Source: JBAZWE01 sp041658605 (lineage in GTDB: Bacteria > Actinomycetota > Thermoleophilia > BMS3ABIN01). Taken from it: a DNA stretch of 64,000 nt. The position numbers and the translations under genes are program-made. The notes under the pieces were generated by a model. It did no database searches and was not told where the DNA came from. It saw only the letters and a list, made by a program, of their open reading frames with translations. This document shows, in pieces, positions 14,527 to 23,363 of the stretch (position 1 is the first letter of the stretch; each line of letters begins with the position of its first letter). Where the stretch lies: positions 1-64,000 of the forward strand of contig JBAZZU010000007.1 of the NCBI GenBank assembly GCA_041658605.1, given 5' to 3'.

Positions 14527-15927
14527 ATGATGAATTTCAACAAAAGCCTCAAGGGAAGACTGGCCGCGTATTTCGCGCTGTCGATAGTCATCTCCCTGCT
14601 GATTTCCGGATTCATCTCCGTGGGTCTCGTCCAGCGCTACCTGCGTCAGAAGACGATCGGTGACTTAAAGGCCCAGACGGAGGCCCTGGCTTACCAGATC
14701 GAAAAAGAGGGTCTGCCCCAGAACCGTTACATCAACGACCTTGAGAAGATGTATCAGACAAAGGTGATGTTCTTTCCCTATGGAGAGCAGACGCTGGGAC
14801 GGCTGCCGCAACCGGGTCCCAGGGGCGACATCGCGCAGCCGAACAGATCACTGCCGGAACCCGACTGGGACAAGCTGAAAAAGGGAGAGACCCAGGTGGC
14901 GGAGGTCGATGTGCCGGAAGATGACAGGCAGGTTGTGTTCGTCGCTCGCGGCATCAAGACCGGCAACGAGCTGGCCGGCGCTGTCGTCCTCACCAAACCG
15001 GTCAGGCTGCTGCAGTCATGGATGCCTCTGGCGATGGAGTTCCTGATCGCGGGGATCACTTCCCTGGCGGTCTCACTTCTGCTGTCCTTCCTGCTGGCGC
15101 GCCGTTTATCACGGCCCCTGCACGAGATCACCATGGCGGCGACAGCCGTGGCCGCCGCCGATTTCAGCACGCCGCTCGAAGTCCGTTCGGAAGACGAGAT
15201 CGGCAGGCTGGCCGACGCCTTCCGCAACATGTCGGACGAAGTTCAGCAGGCGCAGCAGCAGCAGCGTGAGTTCGTCATCAACGTAAGCCACGAGCTCAAG
15301 ACGCCGTTGACGGCGATCAATGGGCATGTCCAGGCTCTGCGTGACGGAATAGCCTCAGACCCGCAGGCTGTCAGCAAATCCCTGGAAGTCATCAGCGCCG
15401 AGACAAAACGGCTCAGCCGCCTGATCGAGGACCTGCTCAGCCTGGCCAAGTTCGATGCTCACCAGTTCGAGCTCAAACGGGCCGCGGTGTCGGCGCAGGA
15501 TGCCGTCGGATCCGTGACGGAAGGCCTTGGCCGCGACGCCGAGGAGCGCGGCGTCAGCCTCGAGCGCGGCGAAAATGCCGAGGAAATAATGCTCACGACC
15601 GATCCTGACCGCCTGCGCCAGGTGCTGTCCAACCTGGTCCAGAACGCGCTGACCCATACTCCGGCCGGCGGCAGCGTCCGCCTTTCAGCCCGCAGGGAAG
15701 GCGGCAGCGTCATCTTCGAGGTAGCCGACACAGGCCAGGGGATCGACTCCGCCGACCTGCCGCACATCTTCGACCGCTTCTATCGCGCCGGTTCAGGCGC
15801 CCGCAGCGCCGGACTGGGGCTGGGCCTCGCCATTTCGCGCGACCTCGCCCGCGCCATGGACGGCGATATCACCGCGTCATCCCGGGCCGGCGAGGGTTCC
15901 GTTTTCACCGTGAAGCTTCCCGTCTGA
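14527..15927 (+). CDS. sensor histidine kinase of the two-component pair
   Basis: The kinase is 466 residues from ATG 14527. It has TM1 (about 12-35), an extracytoplasmic sensor region of about 120 residues, TM2 (about 162-185), a HAMP domain (about 186-240), the phosphorylation site H255 in NVSHELKTPL, and a HATPase domain with N-box NLVQNALTH, G1 DTGQGI and G2 GLGLGLAI. The periplasmic region is charged and has no named sensor fold that I recognise. An upstream GTG (14497) could extend it by ten residues but has no better SD. The gene follows the regulator on the same strand, so the two form an operon. The ligand is unknown. Confidence 0.95.
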   Translation: MMNFNKSLKGRLAAYFALSIVISLLISGFISVGLVQRYLRQKTIGDLKAQTEALAYQIEKEGLPQNRYINDLEKMYQTKVMFFPYGEQTLGRLPQPGPRGDIAQPNRSLPEPDWDKLKKGETQVAEVDVPEDDRQVVFVARGIKTGNELAGAVVLTKPVRLLQSWMPLAMEFLIAGITSLAVSLLLSFLLARRLSRPLHEITMAATAVAAADFSTPLEVRSEDEIGRLADAFRNMSDEVQQAQQQQREFVINVSHELKTPLTAINGHVQALRDGIASDPQAVSKSLEVISAETKRLSRLIEDLLSLAKFDAHQFELKRAAVSAQDAVGSVTEGLGRDAEERGVSLERGENAEEIMLTTDPDRLRQVLSNLVQNALTHTPAGGSVRLSARREGGSVIFEVADTGQGIDSADLPHIFDRFYRAGSGARSAGLGLGLAISRDLARAMDGDITASSRAGEGSVFTVKLPV

Positions 15928-16068
15928 ATCGCCGGGAGGGGATTAGAGCTCCCCGATTTCCGGTAAACCCGGCTGGCATTTTCCCCCTGAAACTCCGCTG
16001 TTTCCGTGCTAACACTGCTGGCGTTCATGCCGATAAAAACAGCCAGTGCCGCCGCTTTGCCGATTACC

Positions 16069-16097
16069 TTGCAACCCGGCAGGGCAATACCTATAAT
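16069..16097 (+). promoter_or_regulatory. sigma-70/SigA promoter of greA-lysS
   Basis: TTGCAA (16069-16074), a 17-bp spacer and TATAAT (16092-16097) form a near-consensus vegetative promoter 41 bp before the greA start. The rest of the 15928-16068 gap shows no gene. Confidence 0.8.
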
Positions 16098-16137
16098 TTA
16101 GCGTCACTTTTTATATGAAAGGCAGGTTGGAAAGGCA

Positions 16138-16617
16138 GTGCCAGAAAAAGAAGTCATACTAACAGCCGAGGGCTTCAAGCGGCTATCAGATGAAATAGAA
16201 CATCTCTCTTCGGTGAAGCGTGAGGAAATCTCCGAGAGGATCAAGGACGCCCGCGAGTTCGGCGACATCAGCGAGAACAGCGAATACAACGAGGCCAAGA
16301 ACGAACAGGCCAAGATGGAGATGCGCATCAGCCAGCTGGAGCACAAACTCCGTAACGCCCGCGTCCTCAACGGTTCGGAGATCAAGACCGACGCCGTGGG
16401 AATCGGCAGCGAGGTCCATATCAAGGACGTCAAGCACGGAGACTCATTCAAGTACATCGTCGTCGGCTCGGCCGAGGCCGATCCCGCCAACAAGCGGCTC
16501 TCAAACGAGTCCCCGGTTGGCAAGGCGATCATGGGCAGGAAGGCCGGAGAGACCGTGAAGGTCGCGACTCCGAGCGGCAGCGCCAAGTACAAGATCGTCT
16601 CCATCAAGAAGGGATAG
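16138..16617 (+). CDS. greA: transcription elongation factor GreA
   Basis: This 159-residue protein has the two GreA parts. The N-terminal coiled coil (residues ~10-75) carries the acidic tip D-x-x-E in REFGDISENSEYNEAK, which reaches the RNA polymerase active site to stimulate cleavage of backtracked RNA. A C-terminal FKBP-like globular domain follows, with SPVGKAIMGRKAGE. The start is GTG 16138, preceded by GGAAAGG; this places the first residues where the family begins. It is followed 1 bp later by lysS, so the two are cotranscribed from the promoter at 16069. Confidence 0.96.
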   Translation: MPEKEVILTAEGFKRLSDEIEHLSSVKREEISERIKDAREFGDISENSEYNEAKNEQAKMEMRISQLEHKLRNARVLNGSEIKTDAVGIGSEVHIKDVKHGDSFKYIVVGSAEADPANKRLSNESPVGKAIMGRKAGETVKVATPSGSAKYKIVSIKKG

Positions 16618-16618
16618 C

Positions 16619-18097
16619 ATGGCAGACAGGCCTATGTCCGAGGCCGAAGAGCGCCGCCGCAAGCTCGACAGTCTCCTGGAGTCGGGCCAGTCTCCGTACC
16701 TCAACCGTTTTCCCGATCCCGAACCCACAGCGCCACTGCTGGACAAGTACGAGCCTTTTGAAAACGGGCAGGCCAGCGAGGATGAACACCGCGTCGCGGG
16801 ACGCATCCTCATCAAGCGTGGACATGGCAAGGCCACGTTCCTGGTCCTCAAGGACACCAGCGGCCGCATCCAGCTCTACGGCAACATCGATATCCTCGGC
16901 GAGGAGACCTACGCCGCTTTCCAGCACCTCGACATCGGCGACTTCATCGGCGTCACCGGGCCGGTCTTCCGCACCCGCCGCGGTGAACTATCCGTTGAGG
17001 TGCGCTCGTTCACATTGCTGGCCAAGTCGCTGCACCCGCTGCCGGAGAAGTGGCACGGTCTCACCGACGTGGAGATCCGCTACCGCCAGCGTTATCTCGA
17101 CCTGATCGTCAACGACGACGTGCACCGGGCCTTCTATATAAGGGGCAAGGTGCTTTCCAGCCTCAGGCGCTTCATGGACGATCGCGGTTTTCTCGAAGTC
17201 GAGACGCCGATACTGCAGACCATCCCCGGCGGCGCCACGGCCCGCTCGTTTGAGACGCACCACAACGCGCTCGACATCGACCTCTACATGCGCATCGCCC
17301 TCGAGCTGCATCTGAAGCGGCTCATCGTCGGCGGTTTTGACAAGGTCTACGAAGTGGGCCGGATATTTCGCAACGAGGGCATCTCCACCAAGCACAATCC
17401 AGAGTTCACCATGATGGAATCGCAGCAGGCATTCGCCGACTACAACGACGTCATGGTGATGATGGAGACGCTTGTTGCCCATATAGCTGAGGAAGTTCTG
17501 GGCACGCTCAAGGTTACCTGGAAGGGGGAGGAGGTCGACCTGACACCTCCATGGCGCCGGGTGACTTTAAGGGAGCTCATCCGCGAGCACAGCGGCGTCG
17601 ACTTCGTGGATTATCCCGACCGCGATACTCTTCTGGCGAAAGTGCAGGAACTGGGCGTGGAAGTCGATCCGGCATCTTCCTGGGGCAAGCTGGTAGACGA
17701 ACTGCTCACAAATTTTGTGGAACCAAAACTGATACAGCCGACTTTTATCATCGATTATCCACTGGAACTATCGCCACTGGCGCGCCCCAAGGATGAGGAC
17801 CCGACCCTGGTGGAACGCTTCGAGGGCTTCATCGGCGGCATGGAGATAGCCAACTGTTTCTCCGAGCTCACCGACCCGCTAGACCAGCGCCGCCGCTTCG
17901 AGGAACAGGCGGCCCAGCGCGAAGCCGGCGACGAGGAGGCGGGCTACGTGGACGAGGATTTCCTCACGGCGCTCGAATACGGTATGCCCCCCAGCGGCGG
18001 CTCCGGCCTGGGCATCGACCGCCTCTGCATGATACTCACCGATTCCCCAAGCATCCGCGACGCCATCCTCTTCCCGCTGCTCAAGCCGGAGAAGTAA
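16619..18097 (+). CDS. lysS: lysyl-tRNA synthetase, class II
   Basis: The 492-residue enzyme charges tRNA-Lys. The N-terminal OB-fold anticodon-binding domain (about 50-150) is followed by the class II catalytic core, with motif 1 (FLEVETPILQTIPGGATARSF), motif 2 (VYEVGRIFRNEG) and motif 3 (GGSGLGIDRLCM). The length matches bacterial LysS. Its ATG lies directly after the greA stop codon. greA-lysS is a common bacterial pair. No unusual extension is seen. Confidence 0.97.
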   Translation: MADRPMSEAEERRRKLDSLLESGQSPYLNRFPDPEPTAPLLDKYEPFENGQASEDEHRVAGRILIKRGHGKATFLVLKDTSGRIQLYGNIDILGEETYAAFQHLDIGDFIGVTGPVFRTRRGELSVEVRSFTLLAKSLHPLPEKWHGLTDVEIRYRQRYLDLIVNDDVHRAFYIRGKVLSSLRRFMDDRGFLEVETPILQTIPGGATARSFETHHNALDIDLYMRIALELHLKRLIVGGFDKVYEVGRIFRNEGISTKHNPEFTMMESQQAFADYNDVMVMMETLVAHIAEEVLGTLKVTWKGEEVDLTPPWRRVTLRELIREHSGVDFVDYPDRDTLLAKVQELGVEVDPASSWGKLVDELLTNFVEPKLIQPTFIIDYPLELSPLARPKDEDPTLVERFEGFIGGMEIANCFSELTDPLDQRRRFEEQAAQREAGDEEAGYVDEDFLTALEYGMPPSGGSGLGIDRLCMILTDSPSIRDAILFPLLKPEK

Positions 18098-18141
18098 CAG
18101 GTCACCTAGTTACTTTTCCCGGAAAAGGGAAGTTTATCTGT

Positions 18142-18861
18142 ATGTGCGGCAGTTTCACACAACCTGGCGATATCGAGATCATCGAACGCTTCGGCGCGCA
18201 GTACGGCATGAGCGTGACGGCCGCGCCCAACGAGAACCCCGCGCAGCCGGCACCGCCGGGCAAGACCGTCATCACCCACCCCTACCGCGATGTCTGGACC
18301 ATATTTACGGACAAGGACGGCAACCTCAAACTCACCGCCATGTACTGGGAGCTCATCCATCACTGGAACAGGGAGTTCAAATCCGCTTATACGAACTTCA
18401 ATACGCGTGCCGAGTCGCTGGACAGGCCTAACAACGCCAGGCTGCTCGAGAGCCGCCGCTGTGTTTTTCCCGCGCTCAGCTTCTTCGAGACCAGGAAGAC
18501 GGCCGACGGCAAAACGGTGAAGCCGCGTGAGGCTTACGAGTTCTCGTTCAGGGATAACGGCCTGATCGCCCTTGGTGGAATCTATTCCGTCTGGCACAAT
18601 CCGGCTGATGAAGATGACCGGCGCCTGAGCTGCAGCATCATCACCATGGAGCCTAACGAGGTGGTTGGCGAGGTGCATCCGCGCATGCCGTTCATCCTCG
18701 CGCCGGATGCGGTAACGGTCTGGCTCGACCCATCCGTCACCGATACGGGCCTGCTCAAGGGTCTCATCAGGCCATTTGATTCAGACAGGATCATGCGCTC
18801 CCGGGAAGGAAACGGCTTGCAGGCTCAAGGCGGCCCGGACTCTTCACTACCCCTTTTTTAG
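18142..18861 (+). CDS. SRAP-domain protein (SOS response-associated peptidase, HMCES/YedK family)
   Basis: The 239-residue protein begins MCGSF. After removal of Met, Cys2 is the residue with which SRAP proteins form a thiazolidine crosslink to abasic sites in single-stranded DNA. The other conserved elements are present: FNTRAESLD (near 90-98), a CVFPALSFFET segment, and the late HPRMPFIL with the catalytic His. The family shields abasic sites during replication and can cleave itself free. It has no damage-regulated promoter that I can recognise, and it lies 44 bp after lysS, possibly in the same transcript. Confidence 0.92.
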   Translation: MCGSFTQPGDIEIIERFGAQYGMSVTAAPNENPAQPAPPGKTVITHPYRDVWTIFTDKDGNLKLTAMYWELIHHWNREFKSAYTNFNTRAESLDRPNNARLLESRRCVFPALSFFETRKTADGKTVKPREAYEFSFRDNGLIALGGIYSVWHNPADEDDRRLSCSIITMEPNEVVGEVHPRMPFILAPDAVTVWLDPSVTDTGLLKGLIRPFDSDRIMRSREGNGLQAQGGPDSSLPLF

Positions 18862-18884
18862 GCCGCCGCGCCGCGCGCGCCCGG

Positions 18885-18913
18885 TTTAAGCAACCGGCTC
18901 CCTGTGCTATAAT
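18885..18913 (+). promoter_or_regulatory. candidate promoter ahead of the clpC leader
   Basis: TTTAAG (18885-18890), a 17-bp spacer and TATAAT (18908-18913) lie just after the SRAP gene. The -10 is perfect; the -35 is weak. If used, transcription would start near 18920, some 470 nt before clpC. Confidence 0.55.
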
Positions 18914-18919
18914 TGACCA

Positions 18920-19390
18920 ATCGAAGGCTGGGAGGCCTGACTCACAACCTACGGATTCACATCGGGGCGGCATTGTCGTGAATCCTCTCGAAGAACTGTA
19001 AACCACGCAGGGTTTTTCCGGTTGGCCGTTTATGGCCGGCACCATGTTTGCAAGCTGCATTTCAAGGAAACTTTTCACGGAGGTCTTCTACACGGGACCG
19101 CAACCCTCAACCAGCGACTTTTAAGTCCGGACACCGGAATATAATCCATGTGGCGAAGGATTTATTCAAGCCCGGGGCCGGCCCGGCCGATTGGCCCTCA
19201 AAGGATTGGCGCCTGAAGGCGGCGAAAATAGAAATCCCGCCGCAAAGCCCCTGACAAGCGGATAGAGGCATTCGGGCCGGACGCCCTTCAGACAAGGGCG
19301 TTTCGGGATTCAGGGGCTTGGGAAACATTAGCTAACGGGGCATAGAGGGGCAATTCACCTTTGGTGGATCCTCAAAGGAAGCGAGGGACC
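18920..19390 (+). other. long non-coding leader upstream of clpC with several hairpins
   Basis: No convincing gene lies in this ~470-nt interval. It holds clear pairings: GGATTCAC/GTGAATCC (18953-18960 with 18978-18985); a GGCC-GTTTAT-GGCC hairpin near 19025; AAGCCCCTGA near 19244 with TCAGGGGCTT near 19311, enclosing CGCCCTT-CAGAC-AAGGGCG; and CACC-TTT-GGTG near 19357. An AAACC...GGTTTTT hairpin near 19001 looks like a weak terminator. This may be a structured 5' UTR, an attenuator or an independent small RNA. I do not recognise RNase P, tmRNA, SRP, T-box or 6S landmarks. Confidence 0.45.
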
Positions 19391-21910
19391 ATGTTTGAAC
19401 GATTTACGGAAAGAGCGCGCCAGGTAGTCGTCCTGGCCCAGGAAGAGGCCAGGTCGCTCAAGCATAACTACATCGGCACGGAGCATCTGCTGCTGGGTCT
19501 GCTGCGCGAGGAAGAGGGGATAGCGGCCCAGGTACTGGTCACCCTCGATGTCAACCTCGATGAAGTGCGCATGCAGGTAGCACAAATAGTCGGCATGGGC
19601 GACGAGGTCGCCGCCGGCCAGATCCCGTTCACCCCGAGGGCGAAGAAGGTCCTCGAACTCGCCCTGCGCGAGGCGCTGTCACTGGGACACAACTACATCG
19701 GCACCGAGCACATCCTGCTCGGGCTCATCAAGGAGAACGAGGGCGTCGCCGCCCGTATCCTGCTCGAGTTCGACGCCGACTCCGAGAAGATCCGCAACGA
19801 GATCATGCGCAAGCTGACCGGTTCCGCCCGGCGCACTCCGGTGCCCCAGGGGGAGCAGAAGAAGAAGGTCAAGCTGCTGGACCAGTTCGGCCGCAACCTG
19901 ACGCTGCTGGCGACGGAGGGCAAGCTGGACCCGGTCGTCGGGCGTGAGAAGGAGATCGAGCGCGTCATGCAGATCCTCTCGCGCCGCACCAAGAACAACC
20001 CCGTGCTCATCGGCGAACCCGGCGTGGGCAAGACCGCCGTGGTCGAGGGGCTGGCGCAGCGCATCGCCACCAATGATGTCCCCGAGCTGCTCAAGGGCAA
20101 ACAGATGTATACGCTCGACCTGGCGGCGCTGGTAGCGGGCTCCAAGTACCGCGGCGAGTTCGAGGAACGTTTGAAGAAAGTCATGAAGGAGATCCACGAA
20201 CACGGTGAGATCATCCTCTTTGTTGACGAGCTGCATAATCTTGTCGGCGCCGGCGCGGCGGAAGGCGCGATCGACGCCGCCAGCATCTTGAAGCCGGCGC
20301 TCGCTCGCGGAGAGCTCCAGACCATCGGCGCTACCACGATCGAGGAATATCGCAAGTACGTAGAGAAGGACGCAGCCCTCGAGCGGCGCTTCCAGCAGAT
20401 CATGGTCGAGGAGCCCTCCGAAGAGGACACCGAGCAGATCCTGCTCGGCCTCAGGGACCGCTACGAGGCGCACCACCGCATCAAGATCACCGACGAGGCG
20501 ATCAAGGCCGCGGCCCGCCTGTCGGCCCGTTATATATCCGACCGTTTCCTGCCTGACAAGGCCATCGATCTGATCGACGAGGCCTCGTCGCGCATGCGCA
20601 TCAAGACCATGACCGCTCCGCCGAAGTACCGCGAGCTCGAGATCGAGATTGAAAAGGTGCGCAAGGAGAAGGAGTCATCCATCGAGGCGCAGGAGTTCGA
20701 GAAGGCCGCCAGCCTCCGCGACAAGGAGCGCAAGCTCGCCAACAAGAAGCGCGAACTGGCGGAAGAGTGGAAGAACGACGAGGGCCGCGAAGTCGTCTCG
20801 ATCGGCGAAGAGGAGATAGCCGACATCGTCTCCATGTGGACGGGCATCCCGGTCTTCAAGCTGACCGAGGGTGAATCCCAGAAACTCATGCGCATGGAAG
20901 ACGAGCTGCGTAACCGCGTCGTCGGCCAGGACCAGGCCCTCAAGTCGATCGCCCGCGCCATCAGGCGCTCTCGCGCCGGCATCAAGGACCCGCGCCGGCC
21001 CACTGGCTCGTTCATCTTCCTCGGCCCCTCGGGCGTAGGCAAGACCGAGCTGGCCCGCACGCTCGCTGAGTTCCTCTTCGGTGACGAAGACGCGCTGCTG
21101 CAGGTTGACATGTCGGAATACATGGAAAAACACGCCGTCTCACGGCTCGTCGGTTCGCCGCCGGGCTATGTCGGCTACGAAGAGGGCGGCCAGCTGTCCG
21201 AGTCCGTCAGGCGCAAGCCATATTCGGTAATCCTGCTGGACGAGATCGAGAAGGCGCACCCGGATGTCTTCAACATCCTGCTGCAGATACTGGAGGACGG
21301 CCACCTGACCGATTCCCAGGGACGCAAGGTGGATTTCCGCAACACCATAGTTATCATGACCTCGAACATCGGGGCCAAGACCATAGCCAAGGAGAGCCCG
21401 CTGGGCTTTGCCACCACGGACGAAGCCGGCATGACGTACGATGACATGAAGATCGGCATCATGGGAGAGCTTAAGAAAGTCTTCCGTCCCGAGTTTCTCA
21501 ACCGTGTCGACGAGGTCATCGTCTTCCACAAGCTGGACCGCGCCAACATCAAGCAGATAGTCGACCTGATGATCAAGCGCGTCAGCCAGCAGCTGTCCGA
21601 GCGCGAGGTGGCCATCGAGCTCACCGAGACCGCGAAGGAGCTGCTGGTCGACAAGGGTTATGACCCGGGCATGGGAGCGAGGCCGTTGAGGCGGGCCATC
21701 CAGCAGTATGTGGAAGACCTGCTGGCGGACGAGGTTCTCTCAGGCGCGGTTCCCGACGGATCGACCGTTCTGGTTGACCGCAAGGATGACAATACTTTCA
21801 TGAAGCTGCTGGCGAAGAAGCCCAGGCCCAAAAAGGATCTGATCGGCGCCACGAAGGGTGAGCGGTCCGAGGGCAAGAAGCCTTCCATCTCCGATGGCGA
21901 AGACTCGTAG
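19391..21910 (+). CDS. clpC: ClpC-type AAA+ unfoldase (ATP-dependent Clp protease ATP-binding subunit)
   Basis: The 839-residue product has the ClpC domain order. Two Clp-N repeats (about 1-145) are followed by AAA+ module D1 (Walker A GEPGVGKT near 208). The middle UVR domain (about 415-450, EAQEFEKAASLRDKE) comes next, then D2 (Walker A GPSGVGKT near 545) and a C-terminal lid. It unfolds substrates for ClpP. ATG 19391 (MFERFTERARQV) is the family start; the ATG ten codons upstream is excluded by conservation. CtsR, McsA and McsB genes are not adjacent, unlike in Bacillus, which fits an actinobacterial arrangement. Its end overlaps radA by 17 bp. Confidence 0.97.
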   Translation: MFERFTERARQVVVLAQEEARSLKHNYIGTEHLLLGLLREEEGIAAQVLVTLDVNLDEVRMQVAQIVGMGDEVAAGQIPFTPRAKKVLELALREALSLGHNYIGTEHILLGLIKENEGVAARILLEFDADSEKIRNEIMRKLTGSARRTPVPQGEQKKKVKLLDQFGRNLTLLATEGKLDPVVGREKEIERVMQILSRRTKNNPVLIGEPGVGKTAVVEGLAQRIATNDVPELLKGKQMYTLDLAALVAGSKYRGEFEERLKKVMKEIHEHGEIILFVDELHNLVGAGAAEGAIDAASILKPALARGELQTIGATTIEEYRKYVEKDAALERRFQQIMVEEPSEEDTEQILLGLRDRYEAHHRIKITDEAIKAAARLSARYISDRFLPDKAIDLIDEASSRMRIKTMTAPPKYRELEIEIEKVRKEKESSIEAQEFEKAASLRDKERKLANKKRELAEEWKNDEGREVVSIGEEEIADIVSMWTGIPVFKLTEGESQKLMRMEDELRNRVVGQDQALKSIARAIRRSRAGIKDPRRPTGSFIFLGPSGVGKTELARTLAEFLFGDEDALLQVDMSEYMEKHAVSRLVGSPPGYVGYEEGGQLSESVRRKPYSVILLDEIEKAHPDVFNILLQILEDGHLTDSQGRKVDFRNTIVIMTSNIGAKTIAKESPLGFATTDEAGMTYDDMKIGIMGELKKVFRPEFLNRVDEVIVFHKLDRANIKQIVDLMIKRVSQQLSEREVAIELTETAKELLVDKGYDPGMGARPLRRAIQQYVEDLLADEVLSGAVPDGSTVLVDRKDDNTFMKLLAKKPRPKKDLIGATKGERSEGKKPSISDGEDS

Positions 21911-23246
21911 CCTCTTTACATGTAACGAGTGCGGTTACGAGGCGCACAAGTGGCTGGGGCACTGCCCCGACTGCGGTGCGTGGAACAGCTTCATCGAGGA
22001 ACGTTTTGAAGGTCGCGCGGCTGATCCCTCTAAAGTGAGGGAAGCCGTGCCGCAGCGTCTTGATGAGGTCGAGGCGCAGGCGGCGGCCCGCCTCAAGACA
22101 CGGATATCGGAACTGGACCGTGTTCTGGGAGGAGGCATAGTACCGGGGTCGCTCGTGCTGGTTGGCGGCGAACCTGGCATCGGAAAGAGCACGCTGCTCC
22201 TCCAGGTACTTGCCAATCTCTGCCAGGAACATCGCGTCCTGCTCGTGTCGGGTGAAGAATCCGCCGCCCAGGTCAAGCTCAGGGCGGAGAGGCTTCTGCA
22301 CCAGGCCGGGCCGGTTGAGATCCTGGCTGAGACAAGCCTGGATGTGGTGCTGGCGGCGATAAAAAAGTTTCGGCCGGAGCTGGTCGTGGTCGATTCGGTG
22401 CAGACCCTTTACAGTGACGACATCGGGTCGGTACCGGGCTCCATCAGCCAGGTGCGCGAGGCGGCCGGAAGGCTGATGCGCCTCGCCAAGGAAGAGGGAG
22501 TTTCCGTCGTCCTGGTAGGGCACGTGACCAAGGAAGGAGCCCTGGCCGGGCCGCGGGTCCTGGAGCACATGGTTGATACCGTGCTTCAGTTCGAAGGAGA
22601 CCGCAACCTGACTTACAGGGTTCTGCGTTCGGTCAAGAACCGTTTTGGTTCGACCAACGAGATTGGCGTCTTCGAGATGAACGAGAACGGGCTGGACGAG
22701 GTTGAAGACCCATCCGCCCTGTTTCTGGAGGAAGGCGACAGGAGCTGCGGCTCCTCGATACTGGCGGCGCTCGAGGGCAGCAGGTCGCTGCTGGTCGAGA
22801 TACAGGCGCTGGTGGCTGGTACCGGCATGCAGTATCCGAGGCTTGTCGGCAACGGCATTGATCGCGGCAGGCTGGCGATGATAACGGCGGTTTTGGGCCG
22901 CAGGGCTGGCCTCAGGTTGAGTGGAAGCGATATTTTTGTGAACGTCGCCGGCGGGGTGCGGGTCGATGAACCCGCTTCAGATCTGGCGGTGGCGCTGGCG
23001 ATAGCGTCGGCGCACAGGGATAAGCCGCTCGTGGGCAAGACCGCCTGTTTTGGAGAGGTGAGCCTGACCGGTGATCTGAGATTTTGCATCGGCGCCGAGC
23101 GCCGTGTTGACGAGGCGGCGAAGATGGGTATCGAGACGGTGATACTGCCGGAGAAGAACGCCGCGGCATTAGGGAAGAAGTACGGTGGCATCAGGTTACT
23201 GGGAGCGCGGAATATCTCCGCGGCGCTGGACAAAGTCTTCGACTGA
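21894..23246 (+). CDS. radA: DNA repair protein RadA (Sms)
   Basis: The 450-residue protein has an N-terminal zinc finger (C10, C13, C24, C27), a RecA-like core with Walker A GGEPGIGKST near 91, the RadA-specific KNRFG motif near 247-251, and a C-terminal Lon-protease-like domain (about 280-450). RadA is a hexameric DNA helicase that drives branch migration in recombinational repair. I chose ATG 21894 because residues follow the family start MAKTRSLFTC. This overlaps the clpC stop and implies translational coupling. The clpC-radA-disA order is conserved in many Gram-positive bacteria. Confidence 0.96.
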   Translation: MAKTRSLFTCNECGYEAHKWLGHCPDCGAWNSFIEERFEGRAADPSKVREAVPQRLDEVEAQAAARLKTRISELDRVLGGGIVPGSLVLVGGEPGIGKSTLLLQVLANLCQEHRVLLVSGEESAAQVKLRAERLLHQAGPVEILAETSLDVVLAAIKKFRPELVVVDSVQTLYSDDIGSVPGSISQVREAAGRLMRLAKEEGVSVVLVGHVTKEGALAGPRVLEHMVDTVLQFEGDRNLTYRVLRSVKNRFGSTNEIGVFEMNENGLDEVEDPSALFLEEGDRSCGSSILAALEGSRSLLVEIQALVAGTGMQYPRLVGNGIDRGRLAMITAVLGRRAGLRLSGSDIFVNVAGGVRVDEPASDLAVALAIASAHRDKPLVGKTACFGEVSLTGDLRFCIGAERRVDEAAKMGIETVILPEKNAAALGKKYGGIRLLGARNISAALDKVFD

Positions 23247-23363
23247 GCGCCGTCCGGGAAGAGCGCTGACCATGCGCGAAACGCAGAATAAGTTTGAAAA
23301 AGGCGCTGGTGAAGCACACTGAACGTAACAGTCGAGGGCACTTTTTACAGGCTGGGGAGGCCT

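Noticed and set aside
18920..19390. RNase P RNA, tmRNA, SRP RNA or T-box leader before clpC
   Set aside because: Landmark sequences of these RNAs (for example the T-box AGGGTGGNACC or the SRP GGAAGNAGC region) are absent.
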